Source: Polydactylus sextarius (taxonomy: Eukaryota; Chordata; Actinopteri; Polynemidae). From it: 64,000 nucleotides of DNA. Location: the NCBI GenBank assembly GCA_016801845.1, contig CM028923.1, positions 15,376,679 to 15,440,678 on the forward strand, written 5' to 3'. Position 1 is the stretch's first letter. Every line of letters starts with the position of its first letter. The position numbers and the translations under genes are program-made. The notes beneath the pieces were generated by a model. It had not been told where the DNA came from. It was given only the letters and a program-made list of their open reading frames with translations, and made no database searches. Below, piece after piece: positions 10,561 to 23,008 of this stretch.

Positions 10561-12429
10561 AGAAAGTGATGGATAACACTGAGTCTGCGAAGCTGAGTCA
10601 GATTATAATAAGATTCATTTCCCAATTGCTTCTTTTTCTGTTGTTTAAGAAAAAAAGTTCAAAGATGTGGTGAAAGAGTCGCTGTCACTTTGTTGTTTCT
10701 TTATGAGTTTATTCATTATCGCGCTTTCAGATCTGAAACATTTCCAGTCTGTTTTTAGTCGTCTTCTGTTGTTGCCTGCAGCAGTTTATTCTGCCTATTT
10801 TATGTTGCAGGGATTTGGTAAGGTAAATTACCATAGCTATTAATTGCTGATGCAATGTTCTCTAGAACCATTAACATGCTATTTTTAGTATTCTCACAGC
10901 TCTTCCTCTTGGTTACGGGCCAGCCTCCAGCGCAGGAGAATATATTACAGTAAAAGACAAAATCATCAGGGTGCTGCTGCTGCATGGTCACTAACTAACA
11001 GTGAGACAGAGACAGAGAGTCTCTTTGAACTGAGGACACTGGGTCTGTCCCACTGTTCAACATCAACAAGTGTGGGGCCAGATCTCCTTCAGGATTCACC
11101 AAATATCTGAATTCTTCAAATCTCTTTGAGGCCGAATAACTAATTAATTATAGAATTATATTCACATGGAACACCAAATACTGATTAGGAGTGAGTTCAT
11201 CAGTGACAACATAAGGACCTGTGGCAAAAATGTATTGATTATTTCACGCTCTGTGAATGGGGGATGATGGAGCCAAGTTTTCTTGGCTCCTCCAAGTTTT
11301 TTTTTATCTCAGTTGCATTGGCTTTACTTTCCAGACCTGTCCATTTAAAGAAACAAAGGAAAAAAACGTCTGTTTTCTTCCATTTTATGGAAAAATTCCA
11401 CACAATAAATCTTGATATCTAATGTGCTGATTAGAATGACGTCTATGGTGCTCATTCATGTTTTCCAGTTTGTTACTTACCCACTGAACACCTTTGGTCT
11501 AGCCGATAGGTCCGTTAGTAACCTGTGTTAGTTTGGTCACTGCTTGACCTTTTCTCAAGTCAACACCTTCAGTGAAATACATTGATATTGCTTCTATTGC
11601 CCTCGAACATCCATGACCCCAAGAGGATAAATCACTTTAATATTAATGACTGATACTAATGACAGGAAACTGAGGTGGAGAGAGACAGATATGATTATTA
11701 TCCCAGTGTTTCTTGGCTCAGAACTGAACTATGCATGTTGTGGTTATTTTTTATGGGTCAGCTGAAGCGTTAGCTGGTTGCTCTGTTCTCTTTCACAAAC
11801 TGTTACAAACTGGCAAGTTGAGCTCTGCAGTCCCTGAAGTCTTTGTGTTGGTGTTGTTTTCGTATTTTAAACAGGGGCTCAGCCGAGGTTTAGTATTGGC
11901 TCCAGTTTCACCTGCTTCTTGATGTTGCCTGCAAACCAACCTGAACCTGCAATTTACCCTAATGACTTCCTGCCAAGTTGTACACTTATGTATTTTCTTT
12001 TAAGGAAACCAGTGTTTACCAGTGTATGTAGATAGAATGGAGAGCTGCCTGGGCAGGTAGATCCTGTGTCTGGGAAATGCTGTAGAAAATAAAGCACCAA
12101 ACCCTCATATTCCTGGACCTACCTGAAATCAAAGTAGTTTTTGTCAGAAAAACTAGGCAAATGACCCGCTGATCAATCAGTGAATCATTGCAGCTATAAA
12201 GTAAAGACACCAACTCAGCTGAGTAGCTGTGTTTCACAAAAACAAATTAGTCTTACAGTAATATAAGAAGTTTAAAGGATGCACAGTTTTAACATAATGA
12301 ACTAATGCATCACCCAGTGTGATAAACATGTTAACATCCAATATATAGCCAAGCCCAGGCTTCCTGTCAGTGGTTATAGAGGTGCAACATGCAGAAGTGA
12401 CAGATTTGTTTCCTCAGCCAGCTGCTGCG

Positions 12430-12555
12430 AGTGTGTATCCATCAGCAGCTTCACTTCCTGTCAAAATGTCCTTGAGCAGGACGCTAAACCCCGACCTGCA
12501 CCCTCATTGGAAGTCTCTGCGAATATGCACATCAGCTAAGTGCCTCAAATGACAA
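12430..12555 (-). repeat. Decayed teleost interspersed repeat fragment
   Basis: Carries AATGTCCTTGAGCAGGACGC, TAAACCCC, and a tail ending GCACATCAGCTAAGTGCCTC. This order and wording match the end of the same kind of fish element found at 4830 and 29285, or a SINE with the similar tail. The copy is short and diverged. Confidence 0.45.
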
Positions 12556-14667
12556 ATTGAAATTCCTGTGAAGCCTTTACCTCATGGACGGGTCCAGACC
12601 CCTGCCAGGCCCTGTGGGAAATTCATCTCGCAGCGCATCAGTCGTTCTATACTCATCTCAGCATCAGCTACGGGGCAGATCCACATCATCTGAGGTCAAG
12701 ACGAGATAATGGCGAGGGTTAATGCTATTTCTGCAAGCTCAAGTAGGTTTTATCAGTCATCCTTACAGAATTATGAAAAAATGCAGACGAGCCAAAGCCA
12801 GAATCTCCTTCTACGCATAATGGACTGAATAAGAGCTCACTGAGGTCTCCACTAGAAATAATTATAATCAGAGGTGAAGAGGTTGAGATGTGATGTCATC
12901 ATGTTTGGTTTTTCTTCCTCTTGTTTTTCTTGCCCCAGAGGTACATTTTATATATGTTCCTCTAATGAAACATCAAAATGTCTCAGACTACGACTTTCTA
13001 CTTGTCTCTTCATTGGTATTGAAGAAGGATAAATCATGATGCACACTCTGTCTGACAGGGTCAGGTATAATCATATCATCTTCCAACTCTTCATTCAAGT
13101 GAAGTATTTCATGCAGATCTTCTTGACATCTTGTGCAGCTGGTTTGAAGTAATTGAAAACTATGGAAATTTTCCTGGATTTAAACGAAGACGACAGCAGA
13201 ATGGGACTTTAATGACATTAAAGTTGATGATTTAAAAATCCACAGCTGGTCACTGGGGGTGTTTTACTGCATCACCATACTAGTACCTATGGCAACCAAG
13301 GGACTTCTTCAACACTGATGTAAGTTCATGTTCCCTTAGATTAAAAATGAAACAAAAATTTGTTTTTTGGGCCGAGCAAAGTGTCAACACCAATCTCATC
13401 ATTTGATATGTTATGATATATGTTGATTTGCAGTGTTTCATTTACATGAAGTGTTTCTCAGAATGTCTCTTGGGAGCTTCTAAAACATTTCACATTTCTA
13501 ATTGTGAAAAACAGCTGATAAAGATTCATGCGTGTCATCTTTACGTATGTTTTACACGTTTTACAAAAGATTTAAACGCCGACCTTTACTTAATGATCAT
13601 CAGCGCAGACAGGACAGGAGCTTTCACATATTCATCAGGACACGGGTGTGATGTCTACAGACAGCTGCTAGCTTGTGTTTGCTCTCCAACAGGGACAAGA
13701 CTGAATCGAATACAATCCACACATTGTTCGCTCCATTGCAGACGTTCCCACAGTAAATCCACAGGCCAAAGTCTTGAGACATTACTGATGAATACTTCTC
13801 TCTAAGTGTGTTTTTTCACACGCTGTAATAATGTATAAAGTTATTATCTACGAGTGGTTCAGGTAGAACAGCTGGCTCTCAGGAAGCAGGACTCCCATTG
13901 GCTGTCACCTTTGGTCTGTTATGAGTTATTACAGTATTTTATTTCAGATGCAGTGTGGAATTAAGACCGCAGTGTTTCCCACATACAGACTTAAGTAGAC
14001 CGCCCAGGTATATTAATGACTACTCATGTATATTTGACCCATTTTACCTTTAAAGTATTTTTTTCCCTCTCTCGAAGGAAACAACACTGTCCTCATTCAG
14101 TTAACAGTTAACCCTCCTGCATCTGTTTGTTGTGCTGCACAGTGAGTCCTAACGAACTGACATGGACATGGAAACTGTGGATATTAAACAGACAAGGGAA
14201 ACAAAACTCTTACTCTGCTCGTCGTGTAAACGTTCTGCATAATGAGATAATAGCTTTGAATTTTATGAAAGAAAGCCACAACTATGTTGCATTGTGAGAC
14301 ATAACTTGCAACATCCAGCTGTTGTCCTGGATGACTGAGCAGGAAAATTATGAAATATACTTTTTCTTTGGGTGTGGCAGTTGAAAAGAAGAAGAATTGG
14401 CTACATGTCTGGATGTGTTGGAGCGTTTCTCATGAAAAAACAATATTAAACGATATTTGCCAAGAAATACCAAAACCCATGAGGCATTAAATGTTGCACT
14501 GTCATGAATTTATTTGTCATTGTTCGATATAGTAATAATGATAATATCTCTGCGGCCTGTGGAAACACTGGACCATTTTCCACCTCATACATTTGTTTTA
14601 AGATCTGCTCAAAGACGGACCACAGAAGGAGATATAGTGGTTTTACCTCTTTACAGCACCTTAAGGC

Positions 14668-14716
14668 TGTGTGTGTGTGTGTGTGTGTGTGTGTACGCGT
14701 GCGTGCGCATGTGTGT
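14668..14716. repeat. (TG)n with a perfectly alternating purine-pyrimidine extension
   Basis: A (TG)13 run continues as GTACGCGTGCGTGCGCATGTG without breaking purine-pyrimidine alternation, giving 49 bp. Alternating CG/TG steps favour left-handed Z-DNA. It lies about 0.6 kb before exon 2. Confidence 0.9.
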
Positions 14717-15344
14717 TTCCACTTGCTCTGTTTCTCTCTGTGGAAGAAATGAAAACACTGCAGCAAAGAAATCCATTTAGAGAAATGCAGTAATGGTGCG
14801 AAATTCTGTGAAAACTGTTGAATCTGCATCATATAACATTGAGAATAAGTTTTATAAGGTTTATAAGGTTTTGTCGCGGGTGACATAGTCTTGTTGTTGA
14901 TATTCTAGTGGCAGCAGAGATTTGTCACACCATAATACCAGTTATGATAAACTAGGTGAAAATTGCGCATTGGACTGTTTTGTTGACTGAGGGATTAAGC
15001 TGCTAGAAGATCTAAAGGAAGCTGTGATGTGGTGTCAGGAATCTGATGATCGCTCTCTGTTCATTTGAAATTCATGACACTGCGCAAAATGGATTGAGAT
15101 TCTGTTCAGGAATATAAAACAATCTCCTCATCCAGGAAATGTGAAAGGTAATTGACTCGAGACGTTCCCACAGTGATCCCATGGCGGCGTCTCGATGAGT
15201 GATTGTTTTTTGATAAGATTGGTGCTTTTTTTGCCTCCATGTTGTTATTATTTATAAAAAAAAAACACTGAGGCTGAGATTAACTGTGCTGTTGCCGTAT
15301 AGACGCGATGCTGATTGTGTCTCCGTCTCTCTCTCGTCCGCCAG

Positions 15345-15522
15345 GTTGAACATCCTGCTGGCCGGTATGACTCCTCTGTATTTCCACATGGTCAACGTGT
15401 GTTTGCACTGCGCTGTGACCTGCCTGCTCATGCACACGTGTGAGCGCTGCGTGTTCGAAGACCAACGGTTGGCTTTTATCACGGCGCTGCTCTTCGCTGT
15501 GCACCCGGTCCACACTGAGGCC
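15345..15522 (+). CDS. tmtc1: tmtc1 exon 2
   Basis: Encodes the last base of Lys99 and residues 100-158. Joined to exon 1 it restores TFK-LNILLAGM, matching the TFKLN junction of the family. Two hydrophobic segments are visible, at about residues 110-128 (FHMVNVCLHCAVTCLLM) and 141-150. The exon ends in HPVHTEA, half of the conserved HPVHTEA-V-GIVGRADV block. The acceptor is a CT-rich tract ending CCGCCAG and the donor GCC|GTAAGT is full consensus, ending in phase 0. The antisense ORFs over this exon are shadows. Confidence 0.95.
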
Positions 15523-17478
15523 GTAAGTACAACACACACACTGGCTCAGACCGTGAAACAAGGCCGAAGTTACTCTGCCTCACTATCATGATTAAGGTTC
15601 CTTCACATCTGGAACCAAATACACAGTTGTGACAGAAAGTAGCCAAAACAAAATATTAGGAATAGTTTAAACTGTCATTAACAGATTGTTCCATTACATT
15701 AGAAAAGGGATTGACCCAAGTCTCTTAACCTAGACCTTGGATTCTGAGCAGCAGCAATACCTCAGTACCAAAATATGCTTAAGCTTCAGAGTGTTTGCAT
15801 AGAATTTTGGAAAGCTGTTTTCCAGACCTTGAAAAACCTTGAAAAGTAGAATTTTGGAAAAAAAAAAAAGGTCTGGAAAAAAGTTTATCTTATTGTAGAA
15901 TTTTAGAGTCTGCACAAATTCATGAGAGCATTTTAAAAGAAGAAAAGCAAATGCAAACTTGATACGATTTTACTGTTAACTGGTCACATAAATGTGCTGA
16001 TGTGATATCCAATCCAATCAAAGCTCGTGTTGCGTGTCAAGGTCTTTGAAAAAAAAAAAACACTGTAATTATATTTTGGATTGTTTTTGTGTGAGAACCA
16101 CCTGTCTTTTCTGTCTCATTTGGCTCAGTCTCACACCAAATCCTGAACATAATGACATTTTTAATGATTTAAACAGAGAAGATATAATGTGTTAATTAAG
16201 GAACTCCAGTCCAGAAGTCCAGTCTGTCTGACTTTGTGCTGATATAACCTCATATTTAATAGGTGGAGACTGGTATAGTATGTAGGATTGTAACTCGACA
16301 CCAGAATGTGAATGAGAGTCTAAATTATCAAACCATTCTTCCTAAGGTGGAGAAAAGCCCAGTGACTTAGCACTTGAGCAGCCACAGCAGTTTGTTTCCT
16401 CTACATAGAATTCACATATTTGTCAAAATGATAAAATAGCAAACATGCAGGTCAAGTCCTCAAGTCCTGACCCACATTACCTAAAAAACAGTTCTCAAAA
16501 TGTGCACATCACACATGTGTACCAGCACCTGGCCTGTGAGCATGACACAACAAGCTGCTTCACTGCTCCGACTGTTTCACATTCCAGCTACTGAAGAACG
16601 CAGACGCACAGTAAAGGTGAGCCCCATCATGTCGATTGATCATGTTTAGAACCACAGTTCCCATAATGCTTTTGGAGGCAGCATTTCCCTGAGTCCTTAA
16701 AAAGTCTGAAATCCCGAAGAGCTTGAAATGTCCTAAAAATGGATTGGATGTAAATCAGATGATGATTTCTACCTCTTTTCCGGAGGCTGCGGTAGAAATT
16801 ATGAATTGCAGTTTTGACAGCATTTTAGGTGGAAATGCAGGAGTCTCGTCATCTCCCATTCGCAGAAAAACGGCAAGCTCAGATCCACCAGAGGAGCATA
16901 ATTTCGGAGGATATTGAGATGGATGACAGGCGCAGCAGCGTCAGTAAGGAACATTTTTCTGTCTTTCAACAGGCTTAATACTTAAAACGCCCTGACAGCC
17001 CATTATCCTGACAACAACTGCCCACTGTTTTGAAGTCACGTTGCCACTTTGACATTTTATTTACTGTTGCCATGACGACTAAATACCAAGCGCACGGCTT
17101 TGACATCATGTCCAGGCCATAAGCGGGGTTAATTTTTTATATTAAACTACCAGACGTCCCCAAGTAAAACTAATCCAGTGTGAAAAGGGCTTAATTCTTA
17201 TATAATGTAAGTGTAAGTTGAATGGCATCTTTCACAACAGCATGTTAATGTGAATCTACTGTCTCTCTGTGCACTCTCTATTTTAATTTGCCATTTATTT
17301 CTTTTTCATTTGTACTCTAAAACACTTCGGCCCACAGCATGTGCTCTATATTTAATGAAAGTCTGTCATTGTTATTGCTATTATTGTCGGTGTAATAATG
17401 AACCTGAAGCCTCGTGCAAGAAAACACTCAAATGAGGAGCTCTGGGAATCCACAATAACATAGAGTCGCTGCACCATC

Positions 17479-17483
<5 letters not shown>

Positions 17484-17539
<56 letters not shown>
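17484..17539. repeat. (AC)28 microsatellite
   Basis: 56 bp of uninterrupted AC units. It abuts a 13 bp-stem hairpin at 17539-17566. Confidence 0.97.
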
Positions 17540-17541
<2 letters not shown>

Positions 17542-17566
17542 TTTACAACCCCCGGGTTGTAAACAG
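17539..17566. repeat. Hairpin with 13 bp perfect stem beside the (AC)n tract
   Basis: Arms 17539-17551 and 17554-17566 are exact reverse complements with a 2 nt spacer; the centre contains CCCGGG. Confidence 0.75.
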
Positions 17567-18981
17567 AAAGTTTGACTTTAGTAGACTCAGTGAGTCACAC
17601 ACTGAACTCTTCACTGATTTCACTGTTTCTTCTGATGAATTGTCCCAATTAAAATAATGCAGCATTAGCTATTAGCAGCTCCTGTTTGCAGTTTATAGCT
17701 AATGCAGCATTAGGTCCTGGCAGCTCCTGTTTTCAGTGTAACAGTGGATGTATTCAGTAAGTTCTGAGGTGAAATCTCAGTTTTTTTTTCCTCATAAATT
17801 CTCATTTGTGTGTGTTTGTTTTGTTGGAGAATCTAAGATGTAGATATACATCAGACGAATCATAAAATCCATCATCTCTGTGTGTCACTGAAGTATGACT
17901 GTGAGACTCTGGCTTTTGACGCAATTATGGCTTTAGGGTTAAATGACCTGAACCGGCCTTGTGACAATAAATCTACTGTGGCTGAACATGCAGGAGTCAG
18001 ATGAGTGGGGCTGCCTTCTCTGTGTCTTTCCCTCAAGTCTCCAACTCACGAGCAGGACGAATACCAAACCAGAGCAGCAAGGCATTAACTGTAGCACTGA
18101 CTTGATGCAATCGTGAGACCAAGATAGAAGGTTGTAGACGAGCAACAGCATTTTAAAACAACATCTGGTTGACGTGGAAAGATGACAGTGGTGTAAAATG
18201 TCGATATTTCCCTGCTGTTGATTTTCTGAATTAGATTTTTTTTTATCTATTTGAAATGGATCCCAGGGCAAAATGTCAGTCAGAGAGAAAGTTGATTCAG
18301 TTTACTCAGAGCTCAAACACACACACAGACTTCATTCCCTCGGGGTCTGATGGTTTTGTCCCTGTTGAGAATTCTCTACCGCTGCTGCTTCCTATTGGGA
18401 ACGCGTCACCGCCTCATCTCTATTCTCCTCCTCTCTTCCTGTGAGGAGTTTTAGTCTAATCCACGAGCGTTTAAAAGCTCCAGTCTAAATCAGATGAGTC
18501 ACCACTCATCTGTGTAGAAAACACACCCACTCATTATAAAAATCTATGGTCATATTTTGCAAGAAAACCACTGTAATTACATATAAGATTAACTGTACGT
18601 GTCAGAAAACCAATAAAGCAGTCAGAGATACGGCGTCATCTTTAAACGAGCATGGATCTGGATGAGGCGATGTGAGGCTTTTGATTTAAAAAAAAAATGA
18701 CATAGATGTCAAAAGTATGTTTTACACACAACACTTCGCTAATTTAAGAAGCTAAGAGAGCAATATTTTCCCACTTCCTGCTATAATTGTACAGACAGGC
18801 TGTTGGAAATAACAAACACAGATGGTTGACGGTGGCCCTGGGATGGAGGGAAACGGCGCTCAGCAGTATTTTAATGAAAAAATATCGACTCCTCGGTTTA
18901 AGTATTTAAAATTGTGTTCTCATCTATATATACTGTAAATTTTGCTGAATAACTTTTTAATGTTGGTCTCATTACACCGTG

Positions 18982-19001
18982 CACACACACACACACACAC
19001 A
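18982..19001. repeat. (CA)10 microsatellite
   Basis: Ten CA units in intron 2. Confidence 0.95.
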
Positions 19002-19297
19002 GAGGAGACTGATGCACTTTTAGTTTCTCTGGTTAACTGAATTTGATTCATCCGTCTGATTAAATGATGATGATGTTGAACGGACGGTGAATCAGCTTCT
19101 TACAGGACTCAATGGGTCACATTCAACAAAATGTTACGTTTGAGCCAAATGAGTTATCTCCTGTAGATTACTGTGTTACTGTGTTTGTGCTTTTAAACTG
19201 GAGCCATCAGCTGTTTTTGTTCCATCACTTACACTGAATATTCAGTTTATTTCACAATAAATAATATCTAAATGTCTTTATTTATATTGCTCAGGAC

Positions 19298-19572
19298 TAA
19301 GGTGGCAAAGGCGTGAAAAATTCCTGATCCTATAATATTTCCAGAAACTTTCAATGGGTTTGGGAATTTGGGAAATATTCCAAATTTGAAACTTTCCATT
19401 GGGGATTATGAATTTATGAGAATTGATCAAAAACTGGAGATTTTTGATAATTTAAAGAAACGGTCCAATACAAACATGAATATAAACATTTTGTTTTGTC
19501 CTTCAATTTTGAATGATTTCAGTTTATTCCTGTTCATTCCCATGGAAAGTTTCCTGGAGTTTTGCAACCCTA
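19298..19572 (+). mobile_element. hAT-like non-autonomous element
   Basis: The left end TAAGGTGGCAAA and the reverse complement of the right end, TAGGGTTGCAAA, match at 10 of 12 positions, giving imperfect terminal inverted repeats of hAT style. The flanks CTCAGGAC (19290-19297) and CTCAATAC (19573-19580) match at 6 of 8 bases, as expected of a decayed 8 bp target-site duplication. The 275 bp interior is AT-rich and shows internal inverted wording (AAACTTTCCAT and ATGGAAAGTTT). No transposase is encoded. Confidence 0.55.
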
Positions 19573-20224
19573 CTCAATACAATAGGAATGTTATATTATT
19601 ATATTATATCGTCGTATGTGAGATTAATTCACTTTAACACCTGTGTGCAGCGACTTCACAGTGAGCCATCATGTCTTTTATGTTGATTTTGTTGCATTCC
19701 TGGAAACTGTCAGACTCGATTTAGATTATAGGAAGAAAGCAGGGAGCAGGACAGCAGGAGCTCCAGCTTTAAGGTTCAAACAAAATGCAAAACAAGTTTT
19801 TAATGCAAAGTCAGTTCACGCAAAGTCAAAGCAAAGACAAAAATAGTTGCAAATTAGCTCCCGTTGACTCAAACGAGACAAAGACACGCCTGTACGAACA
19901 AAAAAAGCAGTCCTCTTGTCCTGTGTCCTTCATGGTAGCAGAGCATGACGGGCTTCAGGATCAGTACAGTTTGATATTATTATTTATTTCAGCTCTCTGA
20001 CTCCTCTCAAACACCGTTCATGATTCAGAATTTCTGCTCTAAGTTTGTATGTGATGAGGGCAACGTTTCCCCTTGTCTGACACTCTGAGTCAAGTCATGC
20101 AAGTTATGGAGTCTATGTAAAAAAAAAAAGAAGAAAAAAAAGCTGCCATGGAAAGCAGATCATTATTCCTCTCCTTCACTCCAGCAGGTTGGATGACAAC
20201 AAAGGGCTCAGATGTTCACCACAT

Positions 20225-20580
20225 AAGCTCTGTAGAGAAGGAGGAGGGAGAGAGGATGGAGCAGAGGAGTATGTGCAGTGTGGAGAACGACTGTAGCACA
20301 GAGAGAGAAATGAATGAGATTCGGTGGAGCAGGGTGATGAAAGGCAAAGGAGAAACAGGCAGAGAGAGAGAGAGATGAATGGAGAGCGGCAGGGGTCGGA
20401 GCAGGACAGGCCTCTTGCCAGGGCGCTCCCCTGACTCCTTTTACACTGAGATGGAGAGACAAAAAGAGAGAAGAGAGAGAGAGAAAGAGCAAAGGCAAGG
20501 TTCAGAGGAGGGGGGAGCGAGCTGGGAGCCAGGGAGGAAGACAACAAGTTAGAAAAGAAAGTGAGAGCAGGAAGCGTGAA
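20225..20580 (+). repeat. Purine-rich GA block in intron 2
   Basis: A and G dominate the + strand, with GAGAGAGAGAGAGA at 20361-20374 and a second GA run near 20461-20490. The long minus-strand ORFs across it are serine/leucine-rich products of the CT-rich complement and are not genes. Confidence 0.65.
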
Positions 20581-20991
20581 GGAGTCAGAAATGCCATCTC
20601 AAAGTCTATGCCAGCGTAGGAGAGAGTTTGATTTCCCTGCTCATCTCCCAGCATGCCTTTCACTCCTGTGCCAGAGCAGGCAGGAACACTCCGATGTGTG
20701 ATGGGGCGGAGGGAGAGCTGCATACACACACTGAAACAAGTCATGTTTGTCCTGCGTTGGATTCAAAAACTTGAGTGAAACTTTCTTTCAGTCTCAGTCC
20801 CTCTTTTAATCTTTATATAGTTTTCAACAGTTTTAAATGTGAAATGTTTGTCATGTCTTAATTAAGATCCAAAGATTCAGTTTTGATCTGTAAACAGTTT
20901 TTTACTTTTTTTGCATGCATAAAGAAGATTGTGTTTTTTTAACTTCTCTTGTCCAGCAGTAAAGCGCACAGTATATATTGTATGTACAACA

Positions 20992-21387
<396 letters not shown>

Positions 21388-22970
21388 CGACCCTCCATTC
21401 ACATAGTCGTAAGAAAATAATTAGTTAAGAGAAATGTCTCTGTATGAGCCTGGTTACCTAGAGTAACCTCCTCCAGCCTCGACAGAGCAAGAAAGAATAA
21501 TCTTGTTTCAACAAAGACTGTCACATGCCAATTTCACACATATTAGCAAGTCATAATTCAGAGTAACCTGTGGCTACAACTACAAAATGAGATGAGTGGC
21601 TAAAAGTACGAAACGTTTATTAAAATGTATTTGACGCACTGAAATGTGACGTGTAGCTATTTTCTTTACGACATCTTCATTTTCACAGTGCTGCATAAAG
21701 ATATTAAATTACTCTGTATAACTGGTGCTTCTTTTTCTTATGAACAGTCTTTGTCCAAGCACAGATACTGAATCCATATTTTTATTTTGACAGCTCTGGT
21801 TCTGTTGGTTATGATAAGACTGTAATTACCAAAGCAACTGACTTAACTTTGTTAACTCAGACTTTCTTCTTTAGACTTTGTTTTCACAAAAAAAAAAAAA
21901 AAAAAGAGTGTTTGGCATCATTTGAATCATCGTTTGCACGAAGTGTAAAGTACAGAGAGAGTAGAGAAAGTAATGAAGAGGATAAAACAGGTGTTTGTGT
22001 CGCTATAAATGAAACATCACAGGAACGTTGGCAGAAAATTACCGATGGGGTTTATTATTATTCTAATGTGAAACTGCATATTCACAGTTTGACATGTTTA
22101 ACTTGATGCCGCACATTTGAACATGATGCTGAGGAGGAGCATTTGTGTCTGACACCGTCCCTCAGTGAAGCGGACGTAGAAATCGCTGCTGATGTGATCT
22201 GTGCCACTGAATATAAAAAGTAATAGACTCATCACTTTTGCTTTTGCTGTGCTTATTAGTTTGTTCTACGACATGAAATACAATTTGACATTTTAACAAC
22301 ACCCAACAGAGCGCTATGCACCATTTTTGTGACGGTAAGGCAAAGTTACCGACACACGCGCGCACATACACAGCTCAGTGTATGATTTCCCTTGGCTGAG
22401 AATCTATAACGCTCGCAGAATATCTTTTTTTTTTTTTTTTTTTTTTTTTTGGTGGGGGGTAGACAACAGATTAAATTTGCAGCATCTGTTACCATGGTGA
22501 TATAGTCAGGTTAAAATAGAGCCACCTTCATGAGACGGAAAACTGAATTTAGTTTCAACGTACCTCACTAACAGGCTGATCTCTCACAGGTCAACCCTCA
22601 GGGTGTGTGTTTACAACTTACACACAGATTTCTACTGTTTTCTGTCTATTTCCTATTTATAATGATGTTGCTACATTCTGAAAACGCAGTACTTAGTTTA
22701 GAAATTATATTTTGGCCTGTGGGCATTTCATGTAAAGAACTGACGTTAGCCCCATTAGCTGGATTGGATAAAATTAGGATAAAAACAACTGCTAACAGCC
22801 ACCTTGTTTATGTAGATGAACATGGACGTATATTATATATTTGAATATGATGTTCTGCCAACATGGAGTGAGTCACTCTTAAGATTTCCAGTTTCCATCA
22901 ACTACTGTTATGAAAATTTAGCAAAGTAGGTGGAAACTTGACTCCACATACTCACACATGCTCACACATG

Positions 22971-22972
<2 letters not shown>

Positions 22973-23006
<34 letters not shown>
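22973..23006. repeat. (CA)17 microsatellite with CTCACACATG flank repeats
   Basis: The CA tract is preceded by two copies of CTCACACATG (22952-22971) and followed by a short CATGCA run. Confidence 0.93.

Positions 23007-23008
<2 letters not shown>

Larger units (their letters stand above)
3685..15344 (+). other. tmtc1: tmtc1 intron 1 (11.66 kb)
   Basis: Begins GTAAGT and ends CCGCCAG before exon 2. It holds a CRE-like site near its start, a 64 bp perfect palindrome, degenerate copies of a teleost interspersed repeat (4830-5045, 12430-12555), a diverged pair of direct repeats (7342 and 9271), hairpins at 7940 and 9512, a purine-rich block near 10337-10560, (TG)n tracts at 7081, 10101 and 14668, and many poly-T runs. 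No other coding exon or RNA gene is evident. The ORFs here lack codon structure or family resemblance. Confidence 0.85.

Noticed and set aside
15252..15561. Minus-strand ORFs over exon 2
   Set aside because: Antisense shadows of the confirmed exon.
22952..23006. Regular CTCACACATG repeats considered as a CRISPR-like array
   Set aside because: Repeats are adjacent, very short and merge into a CA microsatellite; no spacers, and the genome is vertebrate.
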